Source: CBFGTJ01 sp965651815 | GTDB lineage: Bacteria > Actinomycetota > Acidimicrobiia > Acidimicrobiales > Microtrichaceae | Direction: 5' to 3' | DNA length: 28,313 nt | Assembly: GCA_965651815.1 (NCBI GenBank) | Contig: CBFGTJ010000017.1 | Coordinates: 1 to 28,313, forward strand | In this document: piece by piece, positions 1 through 7,384 of the stretch | Position numbering within the stretch: the stretch's first letter is position 1 | Layout: each line of letters starts with the position of its first letter | Made by a program: the position numbers and the translations under genes | Notes under the pieces: model-generated | What the model was told of the DNA's origin: nothing | What the model saw: the letters and a program-made list of their open reading frames with translations, nothing else | Databases searched by the model: none

Positions 1-133
1 AGATCCGGATGCTGTCGATGCCCTGCTCGTTGCGGATCTTCTCGACGAAGGCGACCGCCTCCTCGATCGAGTCGAACTGGTTGTAGCCGGTGTCGCCGTC
101 CGGGTTCTGGAAGATCACCATGTGCTGCGGCAC
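1..133 (-). CDS. Small protein of unknown function, N-terminal part only
   Basis: The reading frame runs off the left edge of the window, so only about 44 residues are seen. I chose the GTG start at 131-133 because an AGGAGG ribosome binding site (138-143) sits 4 nt before it; the in-frame ATG at 119-121 is too far from that site. The visible protein starts MPQHMVIFQNPDGDTG and continues with an acidic, helical-looking stretch (FDSIEEAVAFVEKIRNEQG). There is no signal peptide or membrane segment in the visible part. It resembles short conserved actinobacterial proteins of unknown function that I recall only vaguely, so I assign no role. It is divergent from the liv operon and may share its control region. 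A TACACT hexamer at 166-171 could be its -10 element. Confidence 0.6.
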   Translation of the reverse strand, partial: MPQHMVIFQNPDGDTGYNQFDSIEEAVAFVEKIRNEQGIDSIRI

Positions 134-165
134 GTCGCCTCCTGGTCCAAGCGGATCGGAGGTGA

Positions 166-171
166 AGTGTA
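166..171 (-). promoter_or_regulatory. Possible -10 element of the leftmost gene
   Basis: Read on the minus strand this is TACACT, which fits the actinobacterial TANNNT -10 pattern. It would give a leader of about 25 nt that contains the AGGAGG site. No convincing -35 element was seen. Confidence 0.35.
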
Positions 172-223
172 CGTCGATGCCGGCGCCGGCCGACCATGAA
201 GCGACCGGACGGCCACGGTCCGT

Positions 224-266
224 CCCGTCGGGGCCACTGCGTGGTTAGATGGCGCTCCCGACGGGG
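224..266. promoter_or_regulatory. liv promoter region with paired CCCGWCGGG sites
   Basis: CCCGTCGGG (224-232) and CCCGACGGG (257-265) form an inverted repeat, and each arm is itself an odd palindrome. Their centres lie 33 bp apart, about three helical turns. Between them is TTAGAT (245-250), a candidate -10 element for livG, followed by a GAGGG ribosome binding site at 291-295. The arrangement looks like an operator pair straddling a promoter. GC-rich DNA yields such repeats fairly often, so confidence is low. Confidence 0.35.
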
Positions 267-300
267 GGCTCGGGCGGTCGGCACCGCGACGAGGGACGTG

Positions 301-1116
301 ATGGTGAGGGCCAGGAGCGGCGGCGACGACATGAGCGACACCGACCAGCAACCCGGCGAGCCGCTGCTCCGGGTCGAGGACATCAGCGTCCGCTTCGGCG
401 GCGTCGTCGCGCTCGACGGGCTGAGCTTCTCGATCCGCCGCGGATCGATCAGCGCGCTCATCGGCCCGAACGGCGCCGGCAAGACGACGTTGTTCAACGT
501 GATCAGCCGCCTCTATCCCGCGACAACCGGCGCGATCACCTTCGACGGTCAGGACCTGTTGAAGGTGGCGCCCCACGAGATCGCGCGCGCGGGCATCGCG
601 CGCACCTTCCAGAACGTCGCCCTCTTCCCCGGGCTGTCGGTGCTCGACAACGTCCGCGTCGGCGCGCACACCCGCGGGGACGTCGGCTTCGTGAGGGGGA
701 TGCTCGGCCTCGGGCGTGCGGAGAACCGCCGCATGGCCGCCGACGCGATGGAGCTGCTCGAGCGTCTCGACCTGGCGCACCTCGCGCACCGTCCCGCCGC
801 CGGGCTGCCGTTCGGCACGCTCAAGCGCATCGAGCTCGCACGGGCGCTCGCCGCCCGGCCGCGCCTGCTGATGCTGGACGAGCCGGCGAACGGGCTCACC
901 CACGGCGAGGTGGACGAGCTCGCCGCGACGATCCGCCAGCTGCGCGACGAGTTCGACCTGACGGTCCTCCTCGTCGAGCACCACATGGCGATGGTGATGT
1001 CGATCTCCGACCACATCGTCGTGCTCGACTTCGGCCGGCGCATCGCCGAGGGCCCGCCGGAGACCGTGCGCAACGACCCCCTGGTCATCCAGGCCTATCT
1101 GGGGACGCCCGCGTGA
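301..1116 (+). CDS. livG: Branched-chain amino acid ABC transporter ATP-binding protein LivG
   Basis: This is a cytoplasmic ATPase of the LivG type that powers a high-affinity importer for branched-chain amino acids or related amides. Counting from the ATG at 301 (271 aa), Walker A GPNGAGKT lies near 55-62, the Q-loop glutamine near 104 and Walker B LLMLDEP near 189-195. The C-terminal AYLGTPA is typical of the family. The ABC signature is LPFGTLKR (about 169-176), more divergent than the LPYGxQRR that I associate with LivG. ATG 301 has GAGGG five bases upstream. ATG 331 (MSDTDQQ) is an alternative whose nearest ribosome site is 13 nt away. The stop overlaps the livF start as GTGA, so the two ATPases are probably translationally coupled. 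Substrate is inferred from family only. Confidence 0.9.
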   Translation: MVRARSGGDDMSDTDQQPGEPLLRVEDISVRFGGVVALDGLSFSIRRGSISALIGPNGAGKTTLFNVISRLYPATTGAITFDGQDLLKVAPHEIARAGIARTFQNVALFPGLSVLDNVRVGAHTRGDVGFVRGMLGLGRAENRRMAADAMELLERLDLAHLAHRPAAGLPFGTLKRIELARALAARPRLLMLDEPANGLTHGEVDELAATIRQLRDEFDLTVLLVEHHMAMVMSISDHIVVLDFGRRIAEGPPETVRNDPLVIQAYLGTPA

Positions 1117-1820
1117 GCGCCCTGCTGTCGCTGCGCGGCGTGACCGGCGGGTACGGGCCCGTCACCGTCCTGCACGACATCGACCTGGAGGTGGCCGAGG
1201 GCGAGGTCGTCGTCGTGCTCGGCGCCAACGGCGCGGGGAAGACCACGACCCTGCGGGCGATCGTCGGCGAGATCGCCACCCGCGGCGAGCGGAGGTTCGC
1301 GGGCGAGCCGCTCCCCCGCACGCCGGAGAAGGTCGCGAGGGCGGGCATCGGCCTGGTGCCCCAGGGCCGCGGCACCTTCGCGGAGCTGACCACCGAGGAG
1401 AACCTGCGGCTGGGCGCGGCGATGCGGCGCGACGCGGACGTCCGCCGCGACCTCGAGCACTGGTACGAGGTGTTCCCCCGCCTGCGCGAGCGGCGCGACC
1501 AGCCGGCCGGCTCGATGAGCGGCGGAGAGCAGCAGATGCTCGCCATCGCCCGGGCGCTGATGCTGCGCCCGCGCCTGCTGCTCCTGGACGAGCCCTCCCT
1601 CGGCCTGGCGCCGCTGATCACGCGGGAGCTGTTCGAGCAGCTCGGCCGGCTCAACCGCGAGGAGGGCCTCACCGTGCTCGTCGTCGAGCAGAACGCCAAC
1701 CTCGCGCTCGAGATCGGCCACCGCGCGTACGTGCTCGAGACCGGGCGCATCGTCGCGTCGGGCCCCGCCGACCAGCTCCGCGGCGACGACGCCATCCGCA
1801 AGGCCTACCTGGGGTTCTGA
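1113..1820 (+). CDS. livF: Branched-chain amino acid ABC transporter ATP-binding protein LivF
   Basis: This is the second ATPase of the importer, expected to pair with LivG on the cytoplasmic face of the LivH/LivM permease. In 235 residues it shows Walker A GANGAGKT (37-44), Q-loop Q84, an intact signature MSGGEQQ (135-141), Walker B LLLLDEP (155-161) and the LivF-type VEQN (about 191-194) in place of the usual H-loop histidine. It ends in AYLGF, as LivF proteins often do. The GTG start overlaps the livG stop by four bases, and this start gives the normal family length; the frame is open further upstream only in antiphase to livG. livH begins two bases after the stop. Confidence 0.93.
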   Translation: MSALLSLRGVTGGYGPVTVLHDIDLEVAEGEVVVVLGANGAGKTTTLRAIVGEIATRGERRFAGEPLPRTPEKVARAGIGLVPQGRGTFAELTTEENLRLGAAMRRDADVRRDLEHWYEVFPRLRERRDQPAGSMSGGEQQMLAIARALMLRPRLLLLDEPSLGLAPLITRELFEQLGRLNREEGLTVLVVEQNANLALEIGHRAYVLETGRIVASGPADQLRGDDAIRKAYLGF

Positions 1821-1822
1821 CC

Positions 1823-2746
1823 ATGGAGCTGTTCTTCCGCTACCTCCTCAACGGGATCGGGAACGGCGCGGTCTACGCGCTGGTCGCCCTGGCGCTGGTG
1901 CTGATCTTCCGCTCGACGGGGCTGCTCAACCTGGCCCAGGGGGAGATGGCGCTCTTCTCCACCTACTTCGCGTGGAAGCTGACCGACCTCGGCCTGGCCA
2001 TCGTGCCGACGATCGCCATCGCGGTGGTGGCGAGCATGTTCGGCGGTGCGCTCATCGAGCGCACCCTCATCCGCCCGGTGCACGGGCCCGACAAGAGCCC
2101 CCTCAACGTGCTCATCGTCATGCTCGGGCTCTTCCTCGGGCTCAACGCGCTCGCGCAGCTGATCTTCAGCGACGACGCCGAACCGATGCCGAAGCCCTGG
2201 CCCACGGTCGCCTCGCCCGGCGACCCGGTCGGCCGCAACGCCCGGTTCGCCGAGGTGGGCGGCGTGCCGATCTCGTGGTCGGTCGTCGCCCTGCTGCTCT
2301 CGCTCATCGTGCTCGCCGGGCTGCTGTACCTGCTCTTCCAGCGCACGAAGCTCGGCCTGATGCTGCGCGCCGCCGCGTCGAACCCCGCCTCGGCCCGCCT
2401 CGTGGGCATCAACTCCTCGAACATGCTGATGCTCGGCTGGGCGCTCGCCGCGGGCCTCGGTGCCGTCGCCGGCGTGCTCGCGGCGGCGGACCGTGGCTCG
2501 GTCAACCCCGGCCTCATGGCGGTGGTGCTGGTCTACGCCTTCGCGGCGGCAGCGCTCGGCGGGTTCGACAGCCCGATCGGCGCGGTCGTCGGGGCGATGA
2601 TCGTGGCGATCGCCGAGGCGATGACCATCGGCTACGTCAAGGCCCTGTCCACCATCGAGCTGGTCGTGCCGTTCGGGCTCATCCTGCTCGTGCTGCTCGT
2701 CCGCCCGACGGGCCTGTTCGGACGGAAGGTGGTCGAGCGCGTATGA
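1823..2746 (+). CDS. livH: Branched-chain amino acid ABC transporter permease LivH
   Basis: This 307-residue integral membrane protein has several hydrophobic segments and the LivH opening (FFRYLLNGIGNGAVYALVALALV), followed by NLAQGEMALFSTY, the conserved region after the first segments. A later LGGFDSPIGAVVGAMIVA stretch corresponds to the conserved loop and helix of this permease family. It forms half of the membrane channel with LivM. The stop overlaps the livM start as ATGA (2743-2746). The length matches the family. The substrate cannot be read from the sequence. Confidence 0.92.
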   Translation: MELFFRYLLNGIGNGAVYALVALALVLIFRSTGLLNLAQGEMALFSTYFAWKLTDLGLAIVPTIAIAVVASMFGGALIERTLIRPVHGPDKSPLNVLIVMLGLFLGLNALAQLIFSDDAEPMPKPWPTVASPGDPVGRNARFAEVGGVPISWSVVALLLSLIVLAGLLYLLFQRTKLGLMLRAAASNPASARLVGINSSNMLMLGWALAAGLGAVAGVLAAADRGSVNPGLMAVVLVYAFAAAALGGFDSPIGAVVGAMIVAIAEAMTIGYVKALSTIELVVPFGLILLVLLVRPTGLFGRKVVERV

Positions 2747-3732
2747 CCCGCCGCAACCTGCGCATCGCCGTCGGCGTGGTGGTCGCCGCCGCTGCGCTGT
2801 ACGCCCCGTACTACTTCGGGCCGTCGATCAACCAGGAGCTGTCGCGGGCCCTGTACTTCGCGATCGCCGCGATGGGCCTCAACCTGCTCACCGGGTTCAA
2901 CGGCCAGGTGTCGATCGGGCACGGCGCGTTCTTCGGCGTCGGCGCGTTCACGACGGCCATCCTGATGGACAGCTACTCGTGGACCTTCGAGCTCACGATC
3001 CCCGTCGCGGCGCTGCTCGCGGCGCTCGTCGGCGTCGCGGTGGGCGTGCCGGCGCTGCGGGTCCGCGGCCTCTACCTGGCGCTGGTCACGCTGGGCCTGG
3101 CGGTGCTGTTCCCCCGCCTCGGCCAGCGGTTCATCGAGGGCACCGGCGGCGTCGCGCTCATCCGCCCCAGCCGCCGCGGGTTCGACTCGCTCATCGACGG
3201 GCTGGCGAACGACCAGTGGCAGTACCTCGAGACGCTGGCCATCGCCGCGCTGCTCTTCCTCCTCGCCTGGAACCTGACGCGGTCGCGGGTCGGACGGGCC
3301 ATGATCGCGGTGCGCGACCAGGAGGTCGCCGCCTCGACCGTCGGCATCAGCATCGCGAGGGTCAAGGTCGGGACCTTCGCCCTGTCCGCCGCGTACGCCG
3401 GGGTCGCCGGGTCGCTGTCGGTGATGATCGACCGCGCCGCGGACGCCACCGACCCGATCCTGGCCTTCCGCAACTCGATCGAGTTCCTCGTCGCCGTCGT
3501 GATCGGCGGCGCGGCGACCATCGCCGGACCGGCGGTGGGCGCACTGGTCCTCATCCTGCTGCGCCGGGAGACCAACGGGCTCATCGAGGGCAAGGAGATG
3601 CTCTCGCCGGCGATCTTCGGGGCCGCGCTCATCGCGATGATCTTCGTGCTGCCGGGCGGTGTGGTCGGCGGCCTGCGGAAGCTCACCGACCGGGTGCTCC
3701 CCGAGCACCCTCGACCCAAGGAGAACCCATGA
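2743..3732 (+). CDS. livM: Branched-chain amino acid ABC transporter permease LivM
   Basis: This 329-residue polytopic membrane protein is the partner permease of LivH. Family landmarks are MGLNLLTGFNGQVSIGHGAF (about 39-58), the RVRGLYLALVTL segment, and IGGAATIAGPAVGA near the C-terminal third, which matches the conserved LivM loop. The basic N-terminus MTRRN and the following hydrophobic segment fit an inside-positive start. ATG at 2743 overlaps the livH stop; the stop overlaps the next start at 3729, again as ATGA. The reading frame is open further upstream but lies inside livH in antiphase, so the coupled start is preferred. Confidence 0.92.
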   Translation: MTRRNLRIAVGVVVAAAALYAPYYFGPSINQELSRALYFAIAAMGLNLLTGFNGQVSIGHGAFFGVGAFTTAILMDSYSWTFELTIPVAALLAALVGVAVGVPALRVRGLYLALVTLGLAVLFPRLGQRFIEGTGGVALIRPSRRGFDSLIDGLANDQWQYLETLAIAALLFLLAWNLTRSRVGRAMIAVRDQEVAASTVGISIARVKVGTFALSAAYAGVAGSLSVMIDRAADATDPILAFRNSIEFLVAVVIGGAATIAGPAVGALVLILLRRETNGLIEGKEMLSPAIFGAALIAMIFVLPGGVVGGLRKLTDRVLPEHPRPKENP

Positions 3733-5105
3733 GACGAACGAAGCTCCGCGCCTTGTTGGCGCTGCTCGCCGCGCTCGCGCTGCTCGGAGGTGCCTGCAGC
3801 AGCAGGGACGACGACTCCGGCTCCGGCGGCAACGGCGGCGGCAACGGGGAGGAGGGCAGCGGCGAGTCCGCGACCGGCATCGACATCGAGGACTGCGTCG
3901 CCGACCCGACCGAGGAGATCGAGGGCGACACGATCAAGCTCGTGTCGTCGTACCCGCAGTCCGGCCTGACCGGCGCGTTCGCCGAGATCGGCCGCGGCTG
4001 GGCCGCCTACTTCGACAAGGTGAACGAGGAGGGCGGCGTCGAGATCGCCGGCAAGTCCTACAAGATCGAGTTCGAGGACCGCGACGACGAGTACAACCCG
4101 CAGCGGACCGCCTCGAACATCGAGGACCTCGTCGGTGCGGACGGCAGCGGTGCGTTCGCGGTGTTCAGCGTCGTGGGCACGGCGAACAACATCAACGTCC
4201 GCGACTTCCTCGACGAGCTGTGCGTGCCGAACCTGTTCGCCGCCACCGGCTCGGTCGCCTGGGGCAATCCCGAGTACCCCTGGCTGATCGGCTCCACGCT
4301 GGCGCCGTACACGCTCGAGTCGTACGCCTTCGCGGAGTACCTGAAGGAGAACGACCCGGACGCGACCGTGGCGATGCTGCGCCAGTCCGACGAGTTCGGT
4401 GAGACCTACGAGCAGACGTTCCGCCAGGCCATCGAGGGCACCGACATCGAGCTGGTCGCGGTGGAGAACTACGCGCCCGGCTCCGACGAGGTCCGCTCGC
4501 AGGTGACCAGCCTCGCCGACAGCGGTGCGACGGCGTTCTTCAACGGCGGCACGCTGCTCGCCTGCCCGAACGCGCTGACCGCGAAGCAGGAGGAGGGCTG
4601 GGAGGCCATCACCTGGGTGTCGGGCACCTGCGTGTCGAAGACGCTGATGGGCCTCGCCGGCTCGGCGGCCGACGGTGCGATCAGCCTCGCCAACATCAAG
4701 GACCCGCTGAACCCGAAGTACGCGGACGATGCGGACGTGAACGCCTACCGCGAGGCCGTCGAGAAGTACCGGTCGGACTTCAAGGACCGGAGCCTCGACC
4801 TCGAGAACGCGATCATCGCCTACGGCTGGACCCAGGCCGAGCTGTTCGTGCAGGCGCTCGAGGCCGCTGAGGCGCCGACCCGCCTGGCGGTGATGGACGC
4901 CATCCGCAGCCTCGACGGCGCGACCACCAGCCTGATGCTGGACGGCGTGTCGGTCTCGACCAGCGAGGACGACCAGTTCATGGGCGAGACGTTCACGCTG
5001 ATCGAGTACGACGGGGCCGCCGGCCACTTCAACGAGATCGGCGAGCTCATCGACTACGAGGGCCAGACCGCCGAGCTCACCCCCGAGGAGCTGATCGGGG
5101 TCTGA
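3729..5105 (+). CDS. ABC transporter substrate-binding lipoprotein (LivJ/K type)
   Basis: This 458-residue protein is the extracytoplasmic receptor for the importer. A basic N-terminus and hydrophobic stretch end in LLGGAC, with the lipobox cysteine at about 23, so it is probably a lipid-anchored lipoprotein; the -3 position is Gly rather than the usual Leu. A low-complexity Gly/Ser/Asp/Glu linker (about 25-50) precedes a periplasmic-binding fold of the leucine-binding type (TIKLVSSYPQSG, then DRDDEYNPQRT). The ATG overlaps the livM stop and has AAGGAG five bases upstream. Placing the receptor last is a frequent actinobacterial layout. The ligand is unknown. A strong hairpin terminator follows. 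Confidence 0.88.
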   Translation: MRRTKLRALLALLAALALLGGACSSRDDDSGSGGNGGGNGEEGSGESATGIDIEDCVADPTEEIEGDTIKLVSSYPQSGLTGAFAEIGRGWAAYFDKVNEEGGVEIAGKSYKIEFEDRDDEYNPQRTASNIEDLVGADGSGAFAVFSVVGTANNINVRDFLDELCVPNLFAATGSVAWGNPEYPWLIGSTLAPYTLESYAFAEYLKENDPDATVAMLRQSDEFGETYEQTFRQAIEGTDIELVAVENYAPGSDEVRSQVTSLADSGATAFFNGGTLLACPNALTAKQEEGWEAITWVSGTCVSKTLMGLAGSAADGAISLANIKDPLNPKYADDADVNAYREAVEKYRSDFKDRSLDLENAIIAYGWTQAELFVQALEAAEAPTRLAVMDAIRSLDGATTSLMLDGVSVSTSEDDQFMGETFTLIEYDGAAGHFNEIGELIDYEGQTAELTPEELIGV

Positions 5106-5125
5106 GCGACGGCTGACCACGCCCG

Positions 5126-5163
5126 GCACGGGCCCCGGCACCCTCGGGTGCCGGGGCCCGTGC
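5126..5163. terminator. 17-bp hairpin between converging liv operon and mreB
   Basis: A perfect GC-rich stem (left arm from 5126, right arm to 5163) encloses the loop CTCG. It lies 20 nt after the liv operon stop and 11 nt beyond the mreB stop. It has no T-run, as is common for high-GC actinobacterial terminators, and its symmetry would allow it to act for both strands. Confidence 0.8.
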
Positions 5164-5174
5164 GCGTTCCGGGC

Positions 5175-6185
5175 TCAACGTCGGACCCGCGCCCCCATGA
5201 ACATGTCGCGGAGCTCCTCGTAGGACTCCACCACCCTGCCGGCGCCGAGCACCACCGACTCGAGCGGCTGGCGCACGATCCGCACCGGCACCTCGCACTC
5301 CTTGGACAGCCGCAGGTCCAGCCCCTTGAGCAGCGCGCCGCCGCCGACGAGGTGGATGCCGTGCTCGATGAGGTCCTGTGCGAGCTCGGGCGGCGCCTCG
5401 CCGACGCAGGCGAGCACCGAGTCGACGATCGCGTTGACCGGTTCGGAGATGGCCTCCCGCACCTCCGCGGCGGAGAGGATGACGGTCTTGGGGAGCCCGG
5501 ACATCAGCTCGCGGCCCCGGACCTCGGCGCGCACCTCGTCGGGGGTCGGGTGGGCGGAGCCGATGAGGATCTTGATCTCCTCCGCCGTCTGCTCGCCGAT
5601 CGCGATGCCGTACTCCCGGCGGATGTAGGTGATGATCGCCGCGTCGATGTCGAAGGAGCCGACGCGCACCGCCTGGAGCGCGACGATGCCGCCGAGCGAG
5701 ATGAGCGCGGTCTCGGAGGTGCCGCCGCCGATGTCGACGACCATGTTCGCCATCGGCTCGTTGATCGACAGCCCCGCCCCGATCGCCGCGGCCATCGGCT
5801 GCTCGATCAGCTGCGCCTCCACGGCGCCGGCCTTGCGGGCTGCCTCGGTCACCGCCCGCTTCTCGACCGCGGTGATCGCGGACGGCACGCAGATGACGAC
5901 GCGGGGACGGTTGAACCGGTTGACGCCGACCCGCTTGAGCAGCAGGCGGATCATCTCCTGGGTCACCTCGAAGTCGGTGATCGCCCCTTTGCGCAGCGGC
6001 CGCACGGCGACGATGTAGCTCGGGGTGCGCCCGATCATCTTCCAGGCGTCGCGCCCCATCGCCAGCACCTCGTTGGTGCGGCTGTTGAGCGCGATGACAG
6101 AGGGCTCGTTCAGGACGATGCCCTCACTCCTGGCGTACACCAGCGTGTTCGCGGTGCCCAGGTCGATCGCGAGGTCGCGTGCCAG
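5175..6185 (-). CDS. mreB: Rod shape-determining actin homologue MreB
   Basis: MreB polymerises under the cytoplasmic membrane and directs elongation-mode wall synthesis. Seen here are the phosphate-1 motif DLGTANT, the MreB signature EGIVLNEPSVIAL, phosphate-2 VVDIGGGTSE, and the adenosine motif LVGGGALLKGL. The protein must start upstream of the first GTG at 6140, because that start would delete the DLGT motif. The only good candidate is CTG at 6183-6185, which gives LARDLAIDLGTANT (336 aa, normal length). GGGGAG lies six bases before it, and the stop of the upstream small gene is one base away, so coupling is likely. No mreC or mreD follows; the gene is convergent with the liv operon. It could be a paralogue such as Mbl. 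Confidence 0.9.
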   Translation of the reverse strand: MARDLAIDLGTANTLVYARSEGIVLNEPSVIALNSRTNEVLAMGRDAWKMIGRTPSYIVAVRPLRKGAITDFEVTQEMIRLLLKRVGVNRFNRPRVVICVPSAITAVEKRAVTEAARKAGAVEAQLIEQPMAAAIGAGLSINEPMANMVVDIGGGTSETALISLGGIVALQAVRVGSFDIDAAIITYIRREYGIAIGEQTAEEIKILIGSAHPTPDEVRAEVRGRELMSGLPKTVILSAAEVREAISEPVNAIVDSVLACVGEAPPELAQDLIEHGIHLVGGGALLKGLDLRLSKECEVPVRIVRQPLESVVLGAGRVVESYEELRDMFMGARVRR

Positions 6186-6186
6186 C

Positions 6187-6378
6187 TCAGGCTCCCCGTC
6201 GGTCCCGTGTCGGCGTCCGTTCCCGGTCCGCGTCCGGCGAGAGGGCCCTCATCTTCTGGTTGAACTCCTCGATCGAGGATCTCGGGGAGGTCGGCGACGG
6301 CCTGGAGCGGATCCACAGCACCAGGAGGCCGACGCCGCTGAGGCCCAGGGCGATGAGCAGGTAGACGAGGTTGTTCAT
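6187..6378 (-). CDS. Small single-pass membrane protein upstream of mreB
   Basis: This 63-residue protein begins MNNLVYLLIALGLSGVGLL, a single hydrophobic segment of about 20 residues, followed by a short cytoplasmic-looking tail with SSIEEFNQKMRALSPD and a very basic end. Its TGA is separated by a single base from the proposed CTG start of mreB, so the two are probably co-translated. No function can be assigned from sequence, but the position suggests a membrane partner or accessory of MreB (inference). ATG 6378 lacks a clear ribosome binding site; TACGAT at 6427-6432 could be the -10 element, giving a leader of about 40 nt. The open frame extends upstream without another good start. Confidence 0.65.
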   Translation of the reverse strand: MNNLVYLLIALGLSGVGLLVLWIRSRPSPTSPRSSIEEFNQKMRALSPDADRERTPTRDRRGA

Positions 6379-6485
6379 GGTGCCGCGCTGGAGGCGGCAG
6401 CCGCGCAGGGTTCCTCCACGGGCCACATCGTAGAAGACGACCGACCGCCGTCCGTCGCCGCGCCCCGACCGACCGGTGCCATCGC

Positions 6486-6491
6486 TAGGGT
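6486..6491 (+). promoter_or_regulatory. -10 element, probable leaderless start at 6500
   Basis: TAGGGT lies 8 nt before the ATG at 6500. With transcription usually starting 6-8 nt after the hexamer, the mRNA would begin at or next to the start codon. Confidence 0.45.
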
Positions 6492-6499
6492 GGCTCCCC

Positions 6500-7333
6500 A
6501 TGACGGGCGGGTCCGAGACGAACCCAGAGGACGCCCCCATGCGACCGCCGGGACCGCTCGACCGACCGTGGACCCACCCGAGCGAGATCGGCCTCGCGAC
6601 CCGGGGGAGCGTGGATCGGCGCCGGTCGAGCATCCTCGCGACCGGTGTGGTCCTCGGGGGGCTCGGCCTGCTGCTGTCGGGCATGCTGCTCGGCAGCGGC
6701 GACGGCGACCAGCGGGTCTCGGCCACCTCGGAGCGGACGGAGCGGATCGAGCGCTCGGTGCTGACCGTGATCTCCGTGCACGACGGGACGACGTCGTTGC
6801 ACGCGGGGCTCGCGGTGGACCACGCCGGGCACGTGCTGGTGCCGATCGACGCGGTCCGCGACGCCGACTCCCTGTGGGTCCAGGGCGCCGGGGGCGTCTC
6901 GACCCGCGCGGATGCGGTCACCCTCGACGAGCGGACCGCGTTCGGCGTCGTGCGGACGCACGAGCCGGCCGGGACGCCGCCCCGGATCTCGGAGGGGCCG
7001 CCCACGCCCGGCCAGGAGGTCCTGCTCGTGCGGTGCGGCAAGGACGGACCCACGACCCGCAGCGGCAGGATCGGCTCCGAGGTGCTCGTCGGGAAGCTCC
7101 CGCCGGCGCCGTGGACGCACCACGTCGTCGCCACGCCGGTCACGACCGGCGGGGACGGGTCGAGCGCCGGCGAGCTGGTGTTCGACGAGTCGGGCCGCCT
7201 GCTGGGCCTGTCCCGCGACCGCCGTGCCGAGGGCGCCGTGGTGGGGGACGCGCCGGGCGCGTCGCGGGTGATGCACCCCGCCCGGGACCTGCTCGAGCTG
7301 GGCCGGCGGCTGGTCGCGGACGCCTCCGACTGA
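6500..7333 (+). CDS. Membrane-anchored trypsin-fold protein without a catalytic triad
   Basis: This 277-residue protein has a cytoplasmic N-terminus with RPWTHPSEIG (about 22-31), a motif I associate with Acidimicrobiia membrane-anchored S1C proteases, one transmembrane segment (about 44-66) and an extracytoplasmic domain with the layout of a trypsin-like protease. The catalytic positions are not kept: the TNxHV histidine region reads LVPIDAV (113-119), the DVAL aspartate region reads TAFGVV (146-151), and the GNSGGPL serine region reads GSSAGELVF (220-228), where only a serine remains. It is therefore probably a pseudoprotease with a binding or scaffold role. ATG 6500 was chosen for its -10 spacing; GTG 6476 and ATG 6539 are possible. 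The active HtrA homologue at 21884-23275 is a useful comparison. Confidence 0.7.
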   Translation: MTGGSETNPEDAPMRPPGPLDRPWTHPSEIGLATRGSVDRRRSSILATGVVLGGLGLLLSGMLLGSGDGDQRVSATSERTERIERSVLTVISVHDGTTSLHAGLAVDHAGHVLVPIDAVRDADSLWVQGAGGVSTRADAVTLDERTAFGVVRTHEPAGTPPRISEGPPTPGQEVLLVRCGKDGPTTRSGRIGSEVLVGKLPPAPWTHHVVATPVTTGGDGSSAGELVFDESGRLLGLSRDRRAEGAVVGDAPGASRVMHPARDLLELGRRLVADASD

Positions 7334-7371
7334 CCCCGCGGCGGCGACCGGCGCGCCTCGACGGAGGCACC

Positions 7372-7377
7372 TACGAT
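7372..7377 (+). promoter_or_regulatory. -10 element, probable leaderless start at 7385
   Basis: TACGAT lies exactly 7 nt before the GTG at 7385. A GGAG run directly abuts the GTG and is too close to serve as a ribosome binding site, which favours a leaderless mRNA. Confidence 0.5.
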
Positions 7378-7384
7378 CGCGGAG

